A stretch of DNA of 40,016 bases. It comes from Pseudomonas sp. CHM02 (GTDB lineage Bacteria; Pseudomonadota; Gammaproteobacteria; Pseudomonadales; Pseudomonadaceae). Both the position numbers and the translations under genes were made by a program. The notes beneath the pieces were generated by a model that worked only from the letters and a program-made list of their open reading frames with translations, was not told the DNA's origin and ran no database searches. Below, piece by piece: positions 8,933 to 16,439 of the stretch. Each line of letters opens with the position of its first letter. Position 1 is the first letter of the stretch. Location of the stretch: the NCBI RefSeq assembly GCF_000612585.1, contig NZ_JFCA01000059.1:1-40016 (forward strand), read 5' to 3'.

Positions 8933-10618
8933 TTACGGGGCCGTCATCGAGTAACCGATGTCGGTATCGAATGTCGCTCCCTGGCTGCCCTCGGTTTTCA
9001 CCTTGGACCCTGCTGGGACGTTGTTCAGGTCGACCTGCACCCTTACTGCTTGCTCCGGCTGGGCCAACTGTTGAACAGCATCCCTGCCGATCTGAGCCGC
9101 GCGTCGGCCAAGGTCAGTATCGGCACCACCAGTGGCAGCCGACGGCGAACCACCCTCAGCGCCTCCGCTGACCCCGGCACCATCAATGCCAAGCAACTTC
9201 TTGGCCCAGTCGGGCAATCCGTTCTTGATGGCGGCAACAGCCTCGGTGATCTTGCTGCCGAGGATTGCGCCCAGATCCCAGCCTGTCAGGTACTTGATCA
9301 GTCCATTGAAGCCTTCCATCATCAAAGTGATGGGGTTGTATTCCTTCCAAAGCTTCCAGATACCGTTGATTATTCCGTCACTGAAGGCCGCCTTGACGCC
9401 CGCCCATTTCTCTTCGAAGAACCCGACGATGTTGTCCCAGTTCTTGTAGATGACGTAGGCCGCAGCGCCGATGGCCACGATCGCCGCCAGGAACCAGCCG
9501 ACCGGCGTGAGAGTGATAGCCAACCCGAGTCCCTTCAGGGCCAGCGCCAGGTTCAGCACCGCCATCAGGAAGCCGCCGCCGATGTACAGGCCCAGCGCTG
9601 TAAATATCAGGTTGGCCGTGCCGAAGGTGTCGGAAAGTGAGCTGAATATCTCGATCACCGGCTGGACACCGTCGTACAGATCACCAAGAAAGCCGGTGAC
9701 TCGTTCGATGTTGCCAGGCAGGTTTTCGGCGAAAGCCGTGGCGAATGCTTCAATTTGTGGGCGGTACTTGACGATCGTCTCAATCAACCGCTTGCCCAGC
9801 ATATTCAACTGCGGTACCAGGGAGCTCCCGATGCTATTGCTGACACCGCCGAGTGCCGCATGGATCGTGTCAAGCGTATCTCCGAAATCCTCGCCTTCAC
9901 GAACCGCGCTGTCAGAAATGACGACGCCGAGGCGGCGCGCCTCGTCTGACATTTCCTTGAGCCCCGCACTACCCCCGCGGATCAGCGGGAGTAGCTCGGT
10001 GGCACTCTTTCCGAATATCTTCACGGCCGCCTGAGCCTGAAGGGACGGGTCTTTGATCTTCGAGATTCGATCAACGAAAGTGTCGAACAAAGCATCGGAG
10101 CTTTTCAGCTTTCCGGACGAGTCCTTGATGTTTATGCCCAGGCCTATGAACATTTGCGAAAGCTCTTTCGAGCCCGCCGTCGCAGCGCCGATGTTGATCT
10201 GCATCTTCTGCAGGGCGCCGCCCAGGGTCTCGGCGGAAGACCCGCTGAGCTTCGCGGCAAAGCTGAGTTCCTGAAATCGCTCGCGGCTAATGCCAGTGCG
10301 CTCGGCAGTGTCACCAATTGCACCGGTCGCATCAGCGAAGCCCTGGAAAAACATGTTCAACGCAGCGCCTGTGATGCCAAGCGTGGCCCCCAGCCCAAGC
10401 AGCTTGCGGGTGCTCGAGGCAACCGCGCTACCCACGCCCCCAATCGCACCGCCAACGTTCTTCAGGCTGTTCGCAAAAATCGGCAGACCTGTACGATCAA
10501 GCGCACCGGCAATGCCGGCACTCGCGGCTTTGACCCTGCCGAAAATCCCACGCAGCGGCGCCGTAATCTTGTCCACGGCCGCGATGATGACGTTTAGGGA
10601 GTATCCTTTGTCTGCCAT
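8933..10618 (-). CDS. Tail tape measure protein
   Basis: A 561-residue tape measure protein that fixes tail length. The N-terminal L-x-V-I-I-A-A-V-D-K-I-T-A-P-L-R block is usual in Mu/P2-type tape measures. Two hydrophobic stretches lie in the second half (around A-L-G-L-Y-I-G-G-G-F-L and T-P-V-G-W-F-L-A-A-I-V), with Gly/Ala-rich helices around them. The protein is short for a tape measure, implying a short contractile tail. The ATG at 10618 has GAGGAG nine bases upstream; a GTG nine bases further up is possible. It overlaps the frameshifted chaperone extension by 25 bases. Confidence 0.9.
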   Translation of the reverse strand: MADKGYSLNVIIAAVDKITAPLRGIFGRVKAASAGIAGALDRTGLPIFANSLKNVGGAIGGVGSAVASSTRKLLGLGATLGITGAALNMFFQGFADATGAIGDTAERTGISRERFQELSFAAKLSGSSAETLGGALQKMQINIGAATAGSKELSQMFIGLGINIKDSSGKLKSSDALFDTFVDRISKIKDPSLQAQAAVKIFGKSATELLPLIRGGSAGLKEMSDEARRLGVVISDSAVREGEDFGDTLDTIHAALGGVSNSIGSSLVPQLNMLGKRLIETIVKYRPQIEAFATAFAENLPGNIERVTGFLGDLYDGVQPVIEIFSSLSDTFGTANLIFTALGLYIGGGFLMAVLNLALALKGLGLAITLTPVGWFLAAIVAIGAAAYVIYKNWDNIVGFFEEKWAGVKAAFSDGIINGIWKLWKEYNPITLMMEGFNGLIKYLTGWDLGAILGSKITEAVAAIKNGLPDWAKKLLGIDGAGVSGGAEGGSPSAATGGADTDLGRRAAQIGRDAVQQLAQPEQAVRVQVDLNNVPAGSKVKTEGSQGATFDTDIGYSMTAP

Positions 10619-10752
10619 CCAACCCACTCCTCGGTGCGCTCAAGCCACCAGTTCAGCTCGTCGAAATCCATTTCCATGACTTCCGACGGCTGAACGCTCA
10701 TAACTTTGACGACGACGGTTACGCCTCCTTCCCACCCCCGAGGTGCTTCAGC
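10594..10752 (-). CDS. GpE-like extension of the tail assembly chaperone, made by -1 frameshift
   Basis: This is the second frame of the P2 E/E'-type chaperone pair. It is entered from the upstream chaperone by slipping at T-TTT-TTG (10758 to 10752) and adds 52 residues after residue 90, giving a fusion of about 142 residues. The end of the product (M-D-F-D-E-L-N-W-W-L-E-R) is the GpE-type signature in this tail position. The frame can be read continuously from the slip site to the TAA at 10594. An ATG at 10701 could in principle start a separate 35-residue product, but it has no good ribosome binding site. Confidence 0.8.
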   Translation of the reverse strand, partial: AEAPRGWEGGVTVVVKVMSVQPSEVMEMDFDELNWWLERTEEWVGWQTKDTP

Positions 10753-11021
10753 AAAAAATCCCGGGCCTCGCCGATGACGGCGGCTTGATCGTCCTCGCTC
10801 AGCTCGTCGAGCAATGCAGGAGGATGTCCAACCATCTTGGCGCCGAGGTCAATCAGCGTGGCGAAGTCCATGTCCGCGCCGCCGTTGCCCTTGCCATCCG
10901 AGGTGATACGCAACGCATGGCCGCGCAGGTATTTCAGCTTGCGGGTCACGGTCAGCTCAGTGAACGTGTCCTTGCCGAACGTGATTTGCTCGGCGAGTTG
11001 AATCGTTTTTTCCTTTGCCAT
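10719..11021 (-). CDS. Tail assembly chaperone (Mu gp41 / P2 E type)
   Basis: A 100-residue protein of the phage tail assembly chaperone family that includes Mu gp41. It binds the tape measure before tube polymerisation. The visible landmarks are L-R-G-x-x-L-R and the Asp-rich F-A-T-L-I-D-L-G-A-K block. Its ATG forms TAATG with the tube stop. A TTTTTTG heptamer 31 bases before its stop is in the correct phase for -1 frameshifting into the GpE-like frame. Confidence 0.85.
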   Translation of the reverse strand: MAKEKTIQLAEQITFGKDTFTELTVTRKLKYLRGHALRITSDGKGNGGADMDFATLIDLGAKMVGHPPALLDELSEDDQAAVIGEARDFLLKHLGGGKEA

Positions 11022-11389
11022 TACGAGATTTCCTCGGCAGAGATGCCTTCGAAGCGGCAAGCAATATTGCCTTCTTCTGTGTTGCCGGTGCCCTCGCCTG
11101 CGTACCAAGCCTCACTCAGGGTGATGACCTTGCCGTTTGCGAGTTCCAGCGTGATGGTTGCGTCATCGAGCGTGACCAGTTCTTCAAGACTCAGCTCGTT
11201 GCGATCGGTGATCTCACCCTCAATAAATGGAATCTGAGGGGTTTCTTTGTAGCCGTGGACAACATCGGAGCCCACCACGCCTTCGCGTTTGGGCTTGCCG
11301 AGGTTGTAAGTGAAAGCGCCCTTGGCGAAGTAAATGTCGCCGTTGACCTTCAAGGCGATGAGTCCGCCAATACGGTTTTTTGCTGCCAT
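11021..11389 (-). CDS. Tail tube protein (Mu gpM type)
   Basis: A 122-residue tail tube monomer of the Mu-like Tail_tube family. The N-terminal R-I-G-G-x-x-x-L-K-V-N-G and the G-A-F-T-Y-N-L-G-K-P-K-R-E segment are typical. These subunits stack as hexamers inside the sheath and form the DNA channel. It follows the sheath gene by 23 bases, the normal sheath-tube order. Confidence 0.92.
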   Translation of the reverse strand: MAAKNRIGGLIALKVNGDIYFAKGAFTYNLGKPKREGVVGSDVVHGYKETPQIPFIEGEITDRNELSLEELVTLDDATITLELANGKVITLSEAWYAGEGTGNTEEGNIACRFEGISAEEIS

Positions 11390-11412
11390 GTTCTTTCTCC
11401 TGGCAATCGCCG

Positions 11413-12885
11413 TTACAGGCGGAACTGAATTTTGTTGGCGACGATTCGCAGCTGGTTGACCAGGTCAGGCGGGATCAGCATATCCAGGCGATTTGGGTCG
11501 CTCTCGTTACGCTCGCCGATCAGGTTGGCCTTGAAGTCTTCCATGTTCTCCACCAGCCCCAGACGCTCCCACTCACGGAACTTCGAGACCGCCTCGGCCT
11601 TCATCACCACCGGTGTTACCACTGGCTGCCCGACGCCGTAGCGCGTGCCATCGTTGGCAAGTTTGTGCCGCGGGTACTTGCGCAGGATGTAGTCGCGCCA
11701 GTCGTGGCGAATGAACATCAGGGTGAACAGCGTCTCGCTGTCCAGGTAGCTGATGTCGTTACCGCCGGCGGTGTTGGTCTTGTACGTCGTGATCAGGCGC
11801 TCTACGACCATGGTGCCGTCGTTGTTGACCTTGCTGGTGGCGATACCGTCGAACAACAACAGGTTCCGTTCCTGGTTAGTGAACTTGTCCGCGGTGGCGG
11901 GCGCCAGGCACCAGGCGTACTGAAGATTTTGGATTGGCCGGGCCGGGTCGATGGCGGCGTACAGGGCCGCAATCGCCATGGTCTCCGCGGCCTTCTCGTA
12001 CGTCGGCATCGGTTCGTCGTTGGCCATCATGATGACCAGGTGCTGACTGTTGTGGCTGTCGCCAAGGGTTCCAAGGGAGCCTTGAGTGCCGCGCGCCGCT
12101 GTGAAGGCGTGGGCCTCGATTTCACGATCCCACGCAAAGCGGCTGTTCAGTTCAGTCTTCACCGTCGCCAGGGTGGCTGCGTCGGTATATGCCAGACCCC
12201 ATACCTGGAACCACTCATCACCCAGAGCCGCCAGCGCAGAACCCAGTTCTGGGTTCCCAGAGCCACCGGTGAAAGCGCTGATAGTGACCGCCACACCGGA
12301 CGGCAGCACCTGGCCGGTGTAGTAGCTCACACGGGCGTTCAAGCTGTTGCCGGCCTCGCCTTTGTGGCGGCTGGTCAGCGTAACGGTACCTGTCGCGGCG
12401 GTGGCCGTTACTGGCATGTCATCCGCGGCCGTGATTGCTGCGACCACGGAGGCCGCGATGACGGTTGCGGTGTCGGCACTGATCACGCCGACAGAAACAC
12501 GGCGCCCGGCGATCATCAGCTCGATGGTGCCGGATGCAGTGGCAGGGCCAGTGAACGCCAGCGTGGCGGCTGCTGCTACACCTGCTGGATTATCAACCAC
12601 CGGCATCACTTGTAGCTCGGTGTAGGTGTCGATCGCCATCGCCGCGCGAACCATACCAGCCAGCATCGAGCCCTTCCCGAACTGAACGTCTGCCTGAGCC
12701 GGGCTGGTGATGCGGATCAGGGTGTTGGCAGCGGCAACGCCGGCGGCCAGCTTCTGACCAATCAGAAGGCGACGGTAGCTGACCGGCTGAGGGCCGCGCA
12801 CCGCCTTGCTGTTGTCGATCTCGCTGTAAACACCAGGCTTGCGAAGCGCGCCGGCACCAGGAATCGTATCCATTCCGATGGTCAT
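11413..12885 (-). CDS. Contractile tail sheath protein (Mu gpL type)
   Basis: A 490-residue sheath subunit, the defining gene of a myovirus tail. It starts with an R-K-P-G-V-Y-x-E-I-D-N-S-x-A segment typical of Mu-like sheaths. The middle is an Ala/Thr-rich inserted domain, and the C-terminal part includes D-W-R-D-Y-I-L-R-K-Y-P-R-H-K-L-A-N-D-G, typical of the conserved sheath core. The start overlaps the DUF2635 stop as ATGA. Confidence 0.93.
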   Translation of the reverse strand: MTIGMDTIPGAGALRKPGVYSEIDNSKAVRGPQPVSYRRLLIGQKLAAGVAAANTLIRITSPAQADVQFGKGSMLAGMVRAAMAIDTYTELQVMPVVDNPAGVAAAATLAFTGPATASGTIELMIAGRRVSVGVISADTATVIAASVVAAITAADDMPVTATAATGTVTLTSRHKGEAGNSLNARVSYYTGQVLPSGVAVTISAFTGGSGNPELGSALAALGDEWFQVWGLAYTDAATLATVKTELNSRFAWDREIEAHAFTAARGTQGSLGTLGDSHNSQHLVIMMANDEPMPTYEKAAETMAIAALYAAIDPARPIQNLQYAWCLAPATADKFTNQERNLLLFDGIATSKVNNDGTMVVERLITTYKTNTAGGNDISYLDSETLFTLMFIRHDWRDYILRKYPRHKLANDGTRYGVGQPVVTPVVMKAEAVSKFREWERLGLVENMEDFKANLIGERNESDPNRLDMLIPPDLVNQLRIVANKIQFRL

Positions 12886-13070
12886 TGTTTTTCACCCTTG
12901 GTTTCGGCCGGTACTACAGCCTCTTTGATGACGACGTCACCGGCCTTTTCCTTGCGGATCCAGTAACTGTTGAGTTCAACAGGCAAGCCTTCTGGCTTGA
13001 TCTGCTCATAGGTGTCGGGGTGACGCACCAGGCGGCCCTCGGCCGGTTTCACGAGCACGCGCGTGGTCAT
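12882..13070 (-). CDS. DUF2635 small tail protein
   Basis: A 62-residue protein with the DUF2635 pattern (V-K-P-A-E-G-R-x-V-R-x-P-x-T, P-V-x-x-x-x-Y-W-x-R, G-D-V-V). Such proteins sit directly before the sheath in Mu-like phages (Mu gp38 position). Function is unknown. It overlaps both neighbours as ATGA. Confidence 0.82.
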   Translation of the reverse strand: MTTRVLVKPAEGRLVRHPDTYEQIKPEGLPVELNSYWIRKEKAGDVVIKEAVVPAETKGEKQ

Positions 13071-13621
13071 GGATTCAGGTCCTCGATGATGGTTTTTGCG
13101 CGATCAGCCGGATTCGGCTGCGCGTTACCCAGGCTGTATTCGGTCTTAACCGACTTCAGGTCTGGCAGGCTTTGGTTGAACAGGTCGTCAGGGTGACGAT
13201 CAAAATATTCAGCGTCGAAGATGAGGCGGCACGCGCCCGTCAAGTTCTCCGACTGGTCAAGCAGAACCATGCGCGAGCGCACGTACTGCAGGTCATTCAC
13301 CGTATCGCCGAGCGTGTCGTCCATAAGCAGGAGGCGCTCTACCTGGCGGGCCAGCGTATCGAGCGTGTCGTCCAGCGCCACGTTTCCTTCGGCGTGAATT
13401 TCCACCACCAGCTCTACCCTGCGCCTGTACTCCCTGGGGGCCTGGTTAAAGATCTCTGCCGATTCATCCATCGTGTAAACGATGATCGCCGGCAGCTCGC
13501 TTTGCCATCCGTTGGAAATGAGCGGAGCCACGCGGCTTGCATAGACGCTGCCCCCCGCATTTGTGGCACCCAGCAGCACCGCAACGGCCTGCTTGCGGAT
13601 CAGTTCTCGTGGGTGAGCCAT
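13067..13621 (-). CDS. Putative tail terminator / tail completion protein
   Basis: A 184-residue protein in the slot between the head-tail joining protein and the sheath block, where phages of this layout encode the tail terminator. It has an N-terminal segment with A-V-x-x-L-L-G-A-T-N-A-G and a V-x-x-S-R-V-x-P-L stretch, then P-A-I-I-V-Y-T and R-x-V-E-L-V-V-E-I-H. These are usual in minor tail proteins of this position. The assignment rests mostly on order. The ATG at 13621 has AAGG eight bases upstream. Confidence 0.65.
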   Translation of the reverse strand: MAHPRELIRKQAVAVLLGATNAGGSVYASRVAPLISNGWQSELPAIIVYTMDESAEIFNQAPREYRRRVELVVEIHAEGNVALDDTLDTLARQVERLLLMDDTLGDTVNDLQYVRSRMVLLDQSENLTGACRLIFDAEYFDRHPDDLFNQSLPDLKSVKTEYSLGNAQPNPADRAKTIIEDLNP

Positions 13622-13623
13622 AT

Positions 13624-13971
13624 TCAAACCTTGCGAAGGAACAAAGTTACGCCCGCCACTCCGTCGGCTTGCACGTCGTGGATTTTGTACAAAGAGCCAC
13701 GCGCCTGGACGCGATCCCGGTTCGTAGGCTCGTTCGGCAAGTCAATCACCCGAACCCCGAGGGTGGGGTTGTTAGAAGACACCGGCGCGCCAGTCTCTGG
13801 ATCGACGGTAACGTGAGCGCTGTCGAACACCGCTTGCGCCAGCGGCACACCAGGCGCAACACCATCGGTAAGCCAGAACACAGCGCCCAACGGATCAAGC
13901 GCTGCTGTCGGCTCACTGAAGGTGCGGATCGAAACGCCGAGCATGCGCTGGGCCATGGAGGCCCAGCCCAT
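13624..13971 (-). CDS. Head-tail joining protein
   Basis: A 115-residue protein at the head-to-tail boundary with the size of lambda FII-type attachment proteins. It is rich in beta-type sequence (V-R-V-I-D-L-P, G-S-L-Y-K-I-H-D-V-Q-A-D-G). Its ATG at 13971 directly abuts the stop of the capsid cement gene. Function is assigned from size and position. Confidence 0.65.
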   Translation of the reverse strand: MGWASMAQRMLGVSIRTFSEPTAALDPLGAVFWLTDGVAPGVPLAQAVFDSAHVTVDPETGAPVSSNNPTLGVRVIDLPNEPTNRDRVQARGSLYKIHDVQADGVAGVTLFLRKV

Positions 13972-14325
13972 TTACGCCACCGCCGCCGGCGCAGATACGC
14001 CGTTCAGGCGGCAAACGCCGGTGGCTGACGGGTTAGCAGCAACCTCAGTTGCCATGCCCACCAACACCAGCCCGGTGGCCGAAACGTTAGTCAGGGCGCG
14101 GCTGGTGGTGTTCATGTAGATCGGGTCACCGATTGCCCATGCCTGGCCGCTGATTTTGTTGAGGCCGAACACGCCGTCGAGCTTGAGCACCACCGGGGCA
14201 GCAGCTGCTTCGGTAGTAGCAGCCACGCCGACAATCGAACCGACTTTGTAGAGCTCGCCCGAAACAGTGCCGCCGGCTGGTGCTGGAACAGTCAGGCAGT
14301 CGCCGTGCTGGATGAAAGTCTTCAT
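13972..14325 (-). CDS. DUF2190 capsid cement (decoration) protein
   Basis: A 117-residue protein of the DUF2190 family. It has the usual N-terminal F-I-Q-x-G-D-x-L-T-V-P-A-P, the G-x-L-Y-x-V-G-S-I-V-G-V-A block and an Ala-rich end. Members decorate capsids and are encoded next to the major capsid gene, as here. Misnaming of the family as RecA/RadA recombinases should be ignored. A strong terminator lies between it and the capsid gene. Confidence 0.85.
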   Translation of the reverse strand: MKTFIQHGDCLTVPAPAGGTVSGELYKVGSIVGVAATTEAAAAPVVLKLDGVFGLNKISGQAWAIGDPIYMNTTSRALTNVSATGLVLVGMATEVAANPSATGVCRLNGVSAPAAVA

Positions 14326-14360
14326 GCAAGGTCCCCTTTAGAGACAAGAACTGAAAAACA

Positions 14361-14386
14361 AAAAGGGCGCCACACGGCGCCCTTTT
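14361..14386 (-). terminator. Strong terminator right after the capsid gene
   Basis: AAAAGGGCGCC and its perfect 11-base complement enclose an ACAC loop, followed on the minus strand by TTTTTGTTTTT. It is among the best terminators in the window and lies inside the late operon, 22 bases past the capsid stop. It would lower expression of everything downstream unless transcription is antiterminated. Confidence 0.85.
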
Positions 14387-14408
14387 GGGTTTGGATCGAA
14401 CTCCTGGC

Positions 14409-16439
14409 TTACGCGCCCGGGTTCTTGTATGCGCCGCGGTAGTCGATCCAGCCGGCGCCGAACACCAGGCGGGCTTTGATTTCCATGCCGTCTACTTCGA
14501 AGCCCTCGCGGGTTTCGGTGAACACGCCCTGCTCGCCTTCGAGGTAGGCATATTCAAAGGTGTCGATGGAACCTGGCGCAGCGAACAGGTACCACTGATT
14601 ACCAGTGATGCGGGCGTCGACGATCACAGTCAGCGAGGCGTTGCGCACATCGTTGATGTCAGCGTTCTTCGCCGGCACGTAAACCGAACTGGTGAACTGG
14701 AAGGCTTCCAGTTCCTTATCCGGACCAACCACCAGGAACTCCGGCGACAGGTTGAGGAACTCGCCAGCTTTGGATTTCTGCTTGCGCATGGCGGCGCGAG
14801 CGGCAGCCAAGGTAGTGGTGTTGATCGCACCGCCACCGCCCGCAACGTTGCCGTGGCCTGCGTCGTAAAACGGTACGCCATCAGCGAAGTTGGGGTTACC
14901 CAACAACAGGGCCCAAACCACATTCGACTCAGTCGCGGCCGCCGCATTACCCAGCGCAGCCGGGATGCGGGTGAGCGCGCCAAGGTCATCGTTCACGATG
15001 GTTTCCCAGGTGAGTGCGATGATCTTGCCGAACTTGGCGACTTTGATAGGCGCCCCGTCCTCGGACAGCGTGCCGTACTTGTACTCGCCGTGTTCTTTGA
15101 CGGCTTCCAGTGCGGAGATATCACCCAGAGCTGCGCGGGTTACGGCTCGGAAGTCCGGTACCGTGGTCTGACGGCCCAGCGGGCGCCAGGTTTGAGGGGC
15201 ATTGGCGTAAGCATCACGCAGGGTGCGGTTCACAGTGCTGCCGAGCAGCAGCGGGAAGTCGCTGGTGCTGTGCATGCCGGCGGCGCGCACTGCCTGGCGA
15301 TCACAGCCCAATGCTGCGCGGGCCAGTTCCTGCGGCGTCATGCCCCGCGCGTTACCGCCAGCCATCTCGACGAACTCACGAGCCATGTCCACCAGGCGCA
15401 TGCCACGGAACTCGCGGCCCGCGTCTTCCAGCTTGACGGTGGCGTCGCAGCGGTGCAGCAAAGCATTCTGCATGGCAGAGCGCTTGGCGTTCAGGATGGC
15501 GACATCCTGTCCACCGTTCACAGTGGTTGGCTGGCTGTTGCGAGTCTGTGGCTGGGTGCTGTTCTGCGTTTCGGCGATCTTGTCGATCAGCGCTGCGCTG
15601 GCTTCAGCAACAGAAACGCCGCGGGCAACCAGGTCTTCGACGAAGGGCTCGTCGTTCAGCTTCACCTTCTGCGCCATGCTACGAATAGTCAGGCTGCGTT
15701 TACGCTCCGACTCTTCCGCCTGGCGGCGAATGGTTTCCTCGGCTGCGCGTTTCGCTTCTTCCGCCGCGCGCTTCTCTTCTTCGGTCATTGCATCTTCCTC
15801 TGGGGTCGTAGGCACGGCGGCCGTTTTTCCGGTTGGCTGATTTGCCTCCCGAACTTCAAAAATTGTGTGGAATCGTTGGCCTTCATACTCGGCCGGGGTT
15901 TTGGCGCTGCGCACCTTCGCGCCGTCATCGAAGCCGATCGGGACCAGAGACAGCTCCAATGGCTCCCAATCGACGGCGAGGTAGGTTGGCAGCTTGTCGT
16001 CGGCGCTTTCGGTGACTTCGTATCGGTGCACCGCATAGCCGACACTAATGTTGCGAAGGATTCCGTCTTGGACATCCTTGAAAATCTGCTCGACGTCGTC
16101 GCGCTTACTGAACCGGACCAACGCCCGACCTTCGTTGCCATCAATCCACGCTTTTTCCACCACGCCAATCACGTCGTCGAGATCGTAGGAGTTGTGTGCG
16201 TTGAGGAAAGGCGCGCCGTTATTGAGGCGGTCAAGGCGGACAGCGGTGTCGCTGACCTCAAGCTCTTCCATGTAACTGCCGACGTCCCATGACCAACGAC
16301 GCCCTTTTGCGCCGGTGGTCCAGGTCAGTTCAACAGTGCGAGAATCCACATCCACCGAGCCTGGCCGCACGGCTGCGCGCAGGCTGAGCATTGGCGTCTC
16401 ATGCGTTTTGTTGGTCGTCGGCTGTGTCTGAGTTGCCAT
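14409..16439 (-). CDS. Fused prohead protease and major capsid protein
   Basis: A 676-residue polyprotein. Residues about 20 to 200 form an HK97-type prohead serine protease: catalytic His82 in F-L-N-A-H-N-S-Y and Ser132 in N-I-S-V-G-Y. Residues about 215 to 270 are a charged Glu/Ala/Arg coiled coil, like a scaffold or delta domain. Residues about 350 to 676 are the major capsid protein, with A-L-L-x-G-N-P and N-L-S-P-E-F-L-V-V-G-P blocks. Self-cleavage would release mature capsid subunits. An in-frame ATG at 15788 with a strong ribosome binding site could give a 459-residue scaffold-capsid product alone. It overlaps the portal gene by 41 bases. The start at 16439 is preferred to one 54 bases upstream, although its ribosome binding site is weak. 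Confidence 0.9.
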   Translation of the reverse strand: MATQTQPTTNKTHETPMLSLRAAVRPGSVDVDSRTVELTWTTGAKGRRWSWDVGSYMEELEVSDTAVRLDRLNNGAPFLNAHNSYDLDDVIGVVEKAWIDGNEGRALVRFSKRDDVEQIFKDVQDGILRNISVGYAVHRYEVTESADDKLPTYLAVDWEPLELSLVPIGFDDGAKVRSAKTPAEYEGQRFHTIFEVREANQPTGKTAAVPTTPEEDAMTEEEKRAAEEAKRAAEETIRRQAEESERKRSLTIRSMAQKVKLNDEPFVEDLVARGVSVAEASAALIDKIAETQNSTQPQTRNSQPTTVNGGQDVAILNAKRSAMQNALLHRCDATVKLEDAGREFRGMRLVDMAREFVEMAGGNARGMTPQELARAALGCDRQAVRAAGMHSTSDFPLLLGSTVNRTLRDAYANAPQTWRPLGRQTTVPDFRAVTRAALGDISALEAVKEHGEYKYGTLSEDGAPIKVAKFGKIIALTWETIVNDDLGALTRIPAALGNAAAATESNVVWALLLGNPNFADGVPFYDAGHGNVAGGGGAINTTTLAAARAAMRKQKSKAGEFLNLSPEFLVVGPDKELEAFQFTSSVYVPAKNADINDVRNASLTVIVDARITGNQWYLFAAPGSIDTFEYAYLEGEQGVFTETREGFEVDGMEIKARLVFGAGWIDYRGAYKNPGA
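15786..15801 (-). promoter_or_regulatory. Internal ribosome binding site and start within protease-capsid gene
   Basis: On the minus strand AGAGGAAG lies six bases before an in-frame ATG (15788 to 15786), exactly at the end of the protease part and the start of the charged coiled coil (M-T-E-E-E-K-R-A-A). Nested starts of this kind make lambda Nu3 inside gene C. The site fits that logic but is unproven. Confidence 0.5.

Noticed and set aside
11380..12615. 411-residue plus-strand open frame opposite the tail sheath
   Set aside because: Antisense shadow of a clear sheath gene; no ribosome binding site or motif.
14385..16292. Long plus-strand open frame opposite the capsid gene
   Set aside because: Antisense shadow in high-GC DNA; the translation has no recognisable motif and the capsid gene explains the segment.
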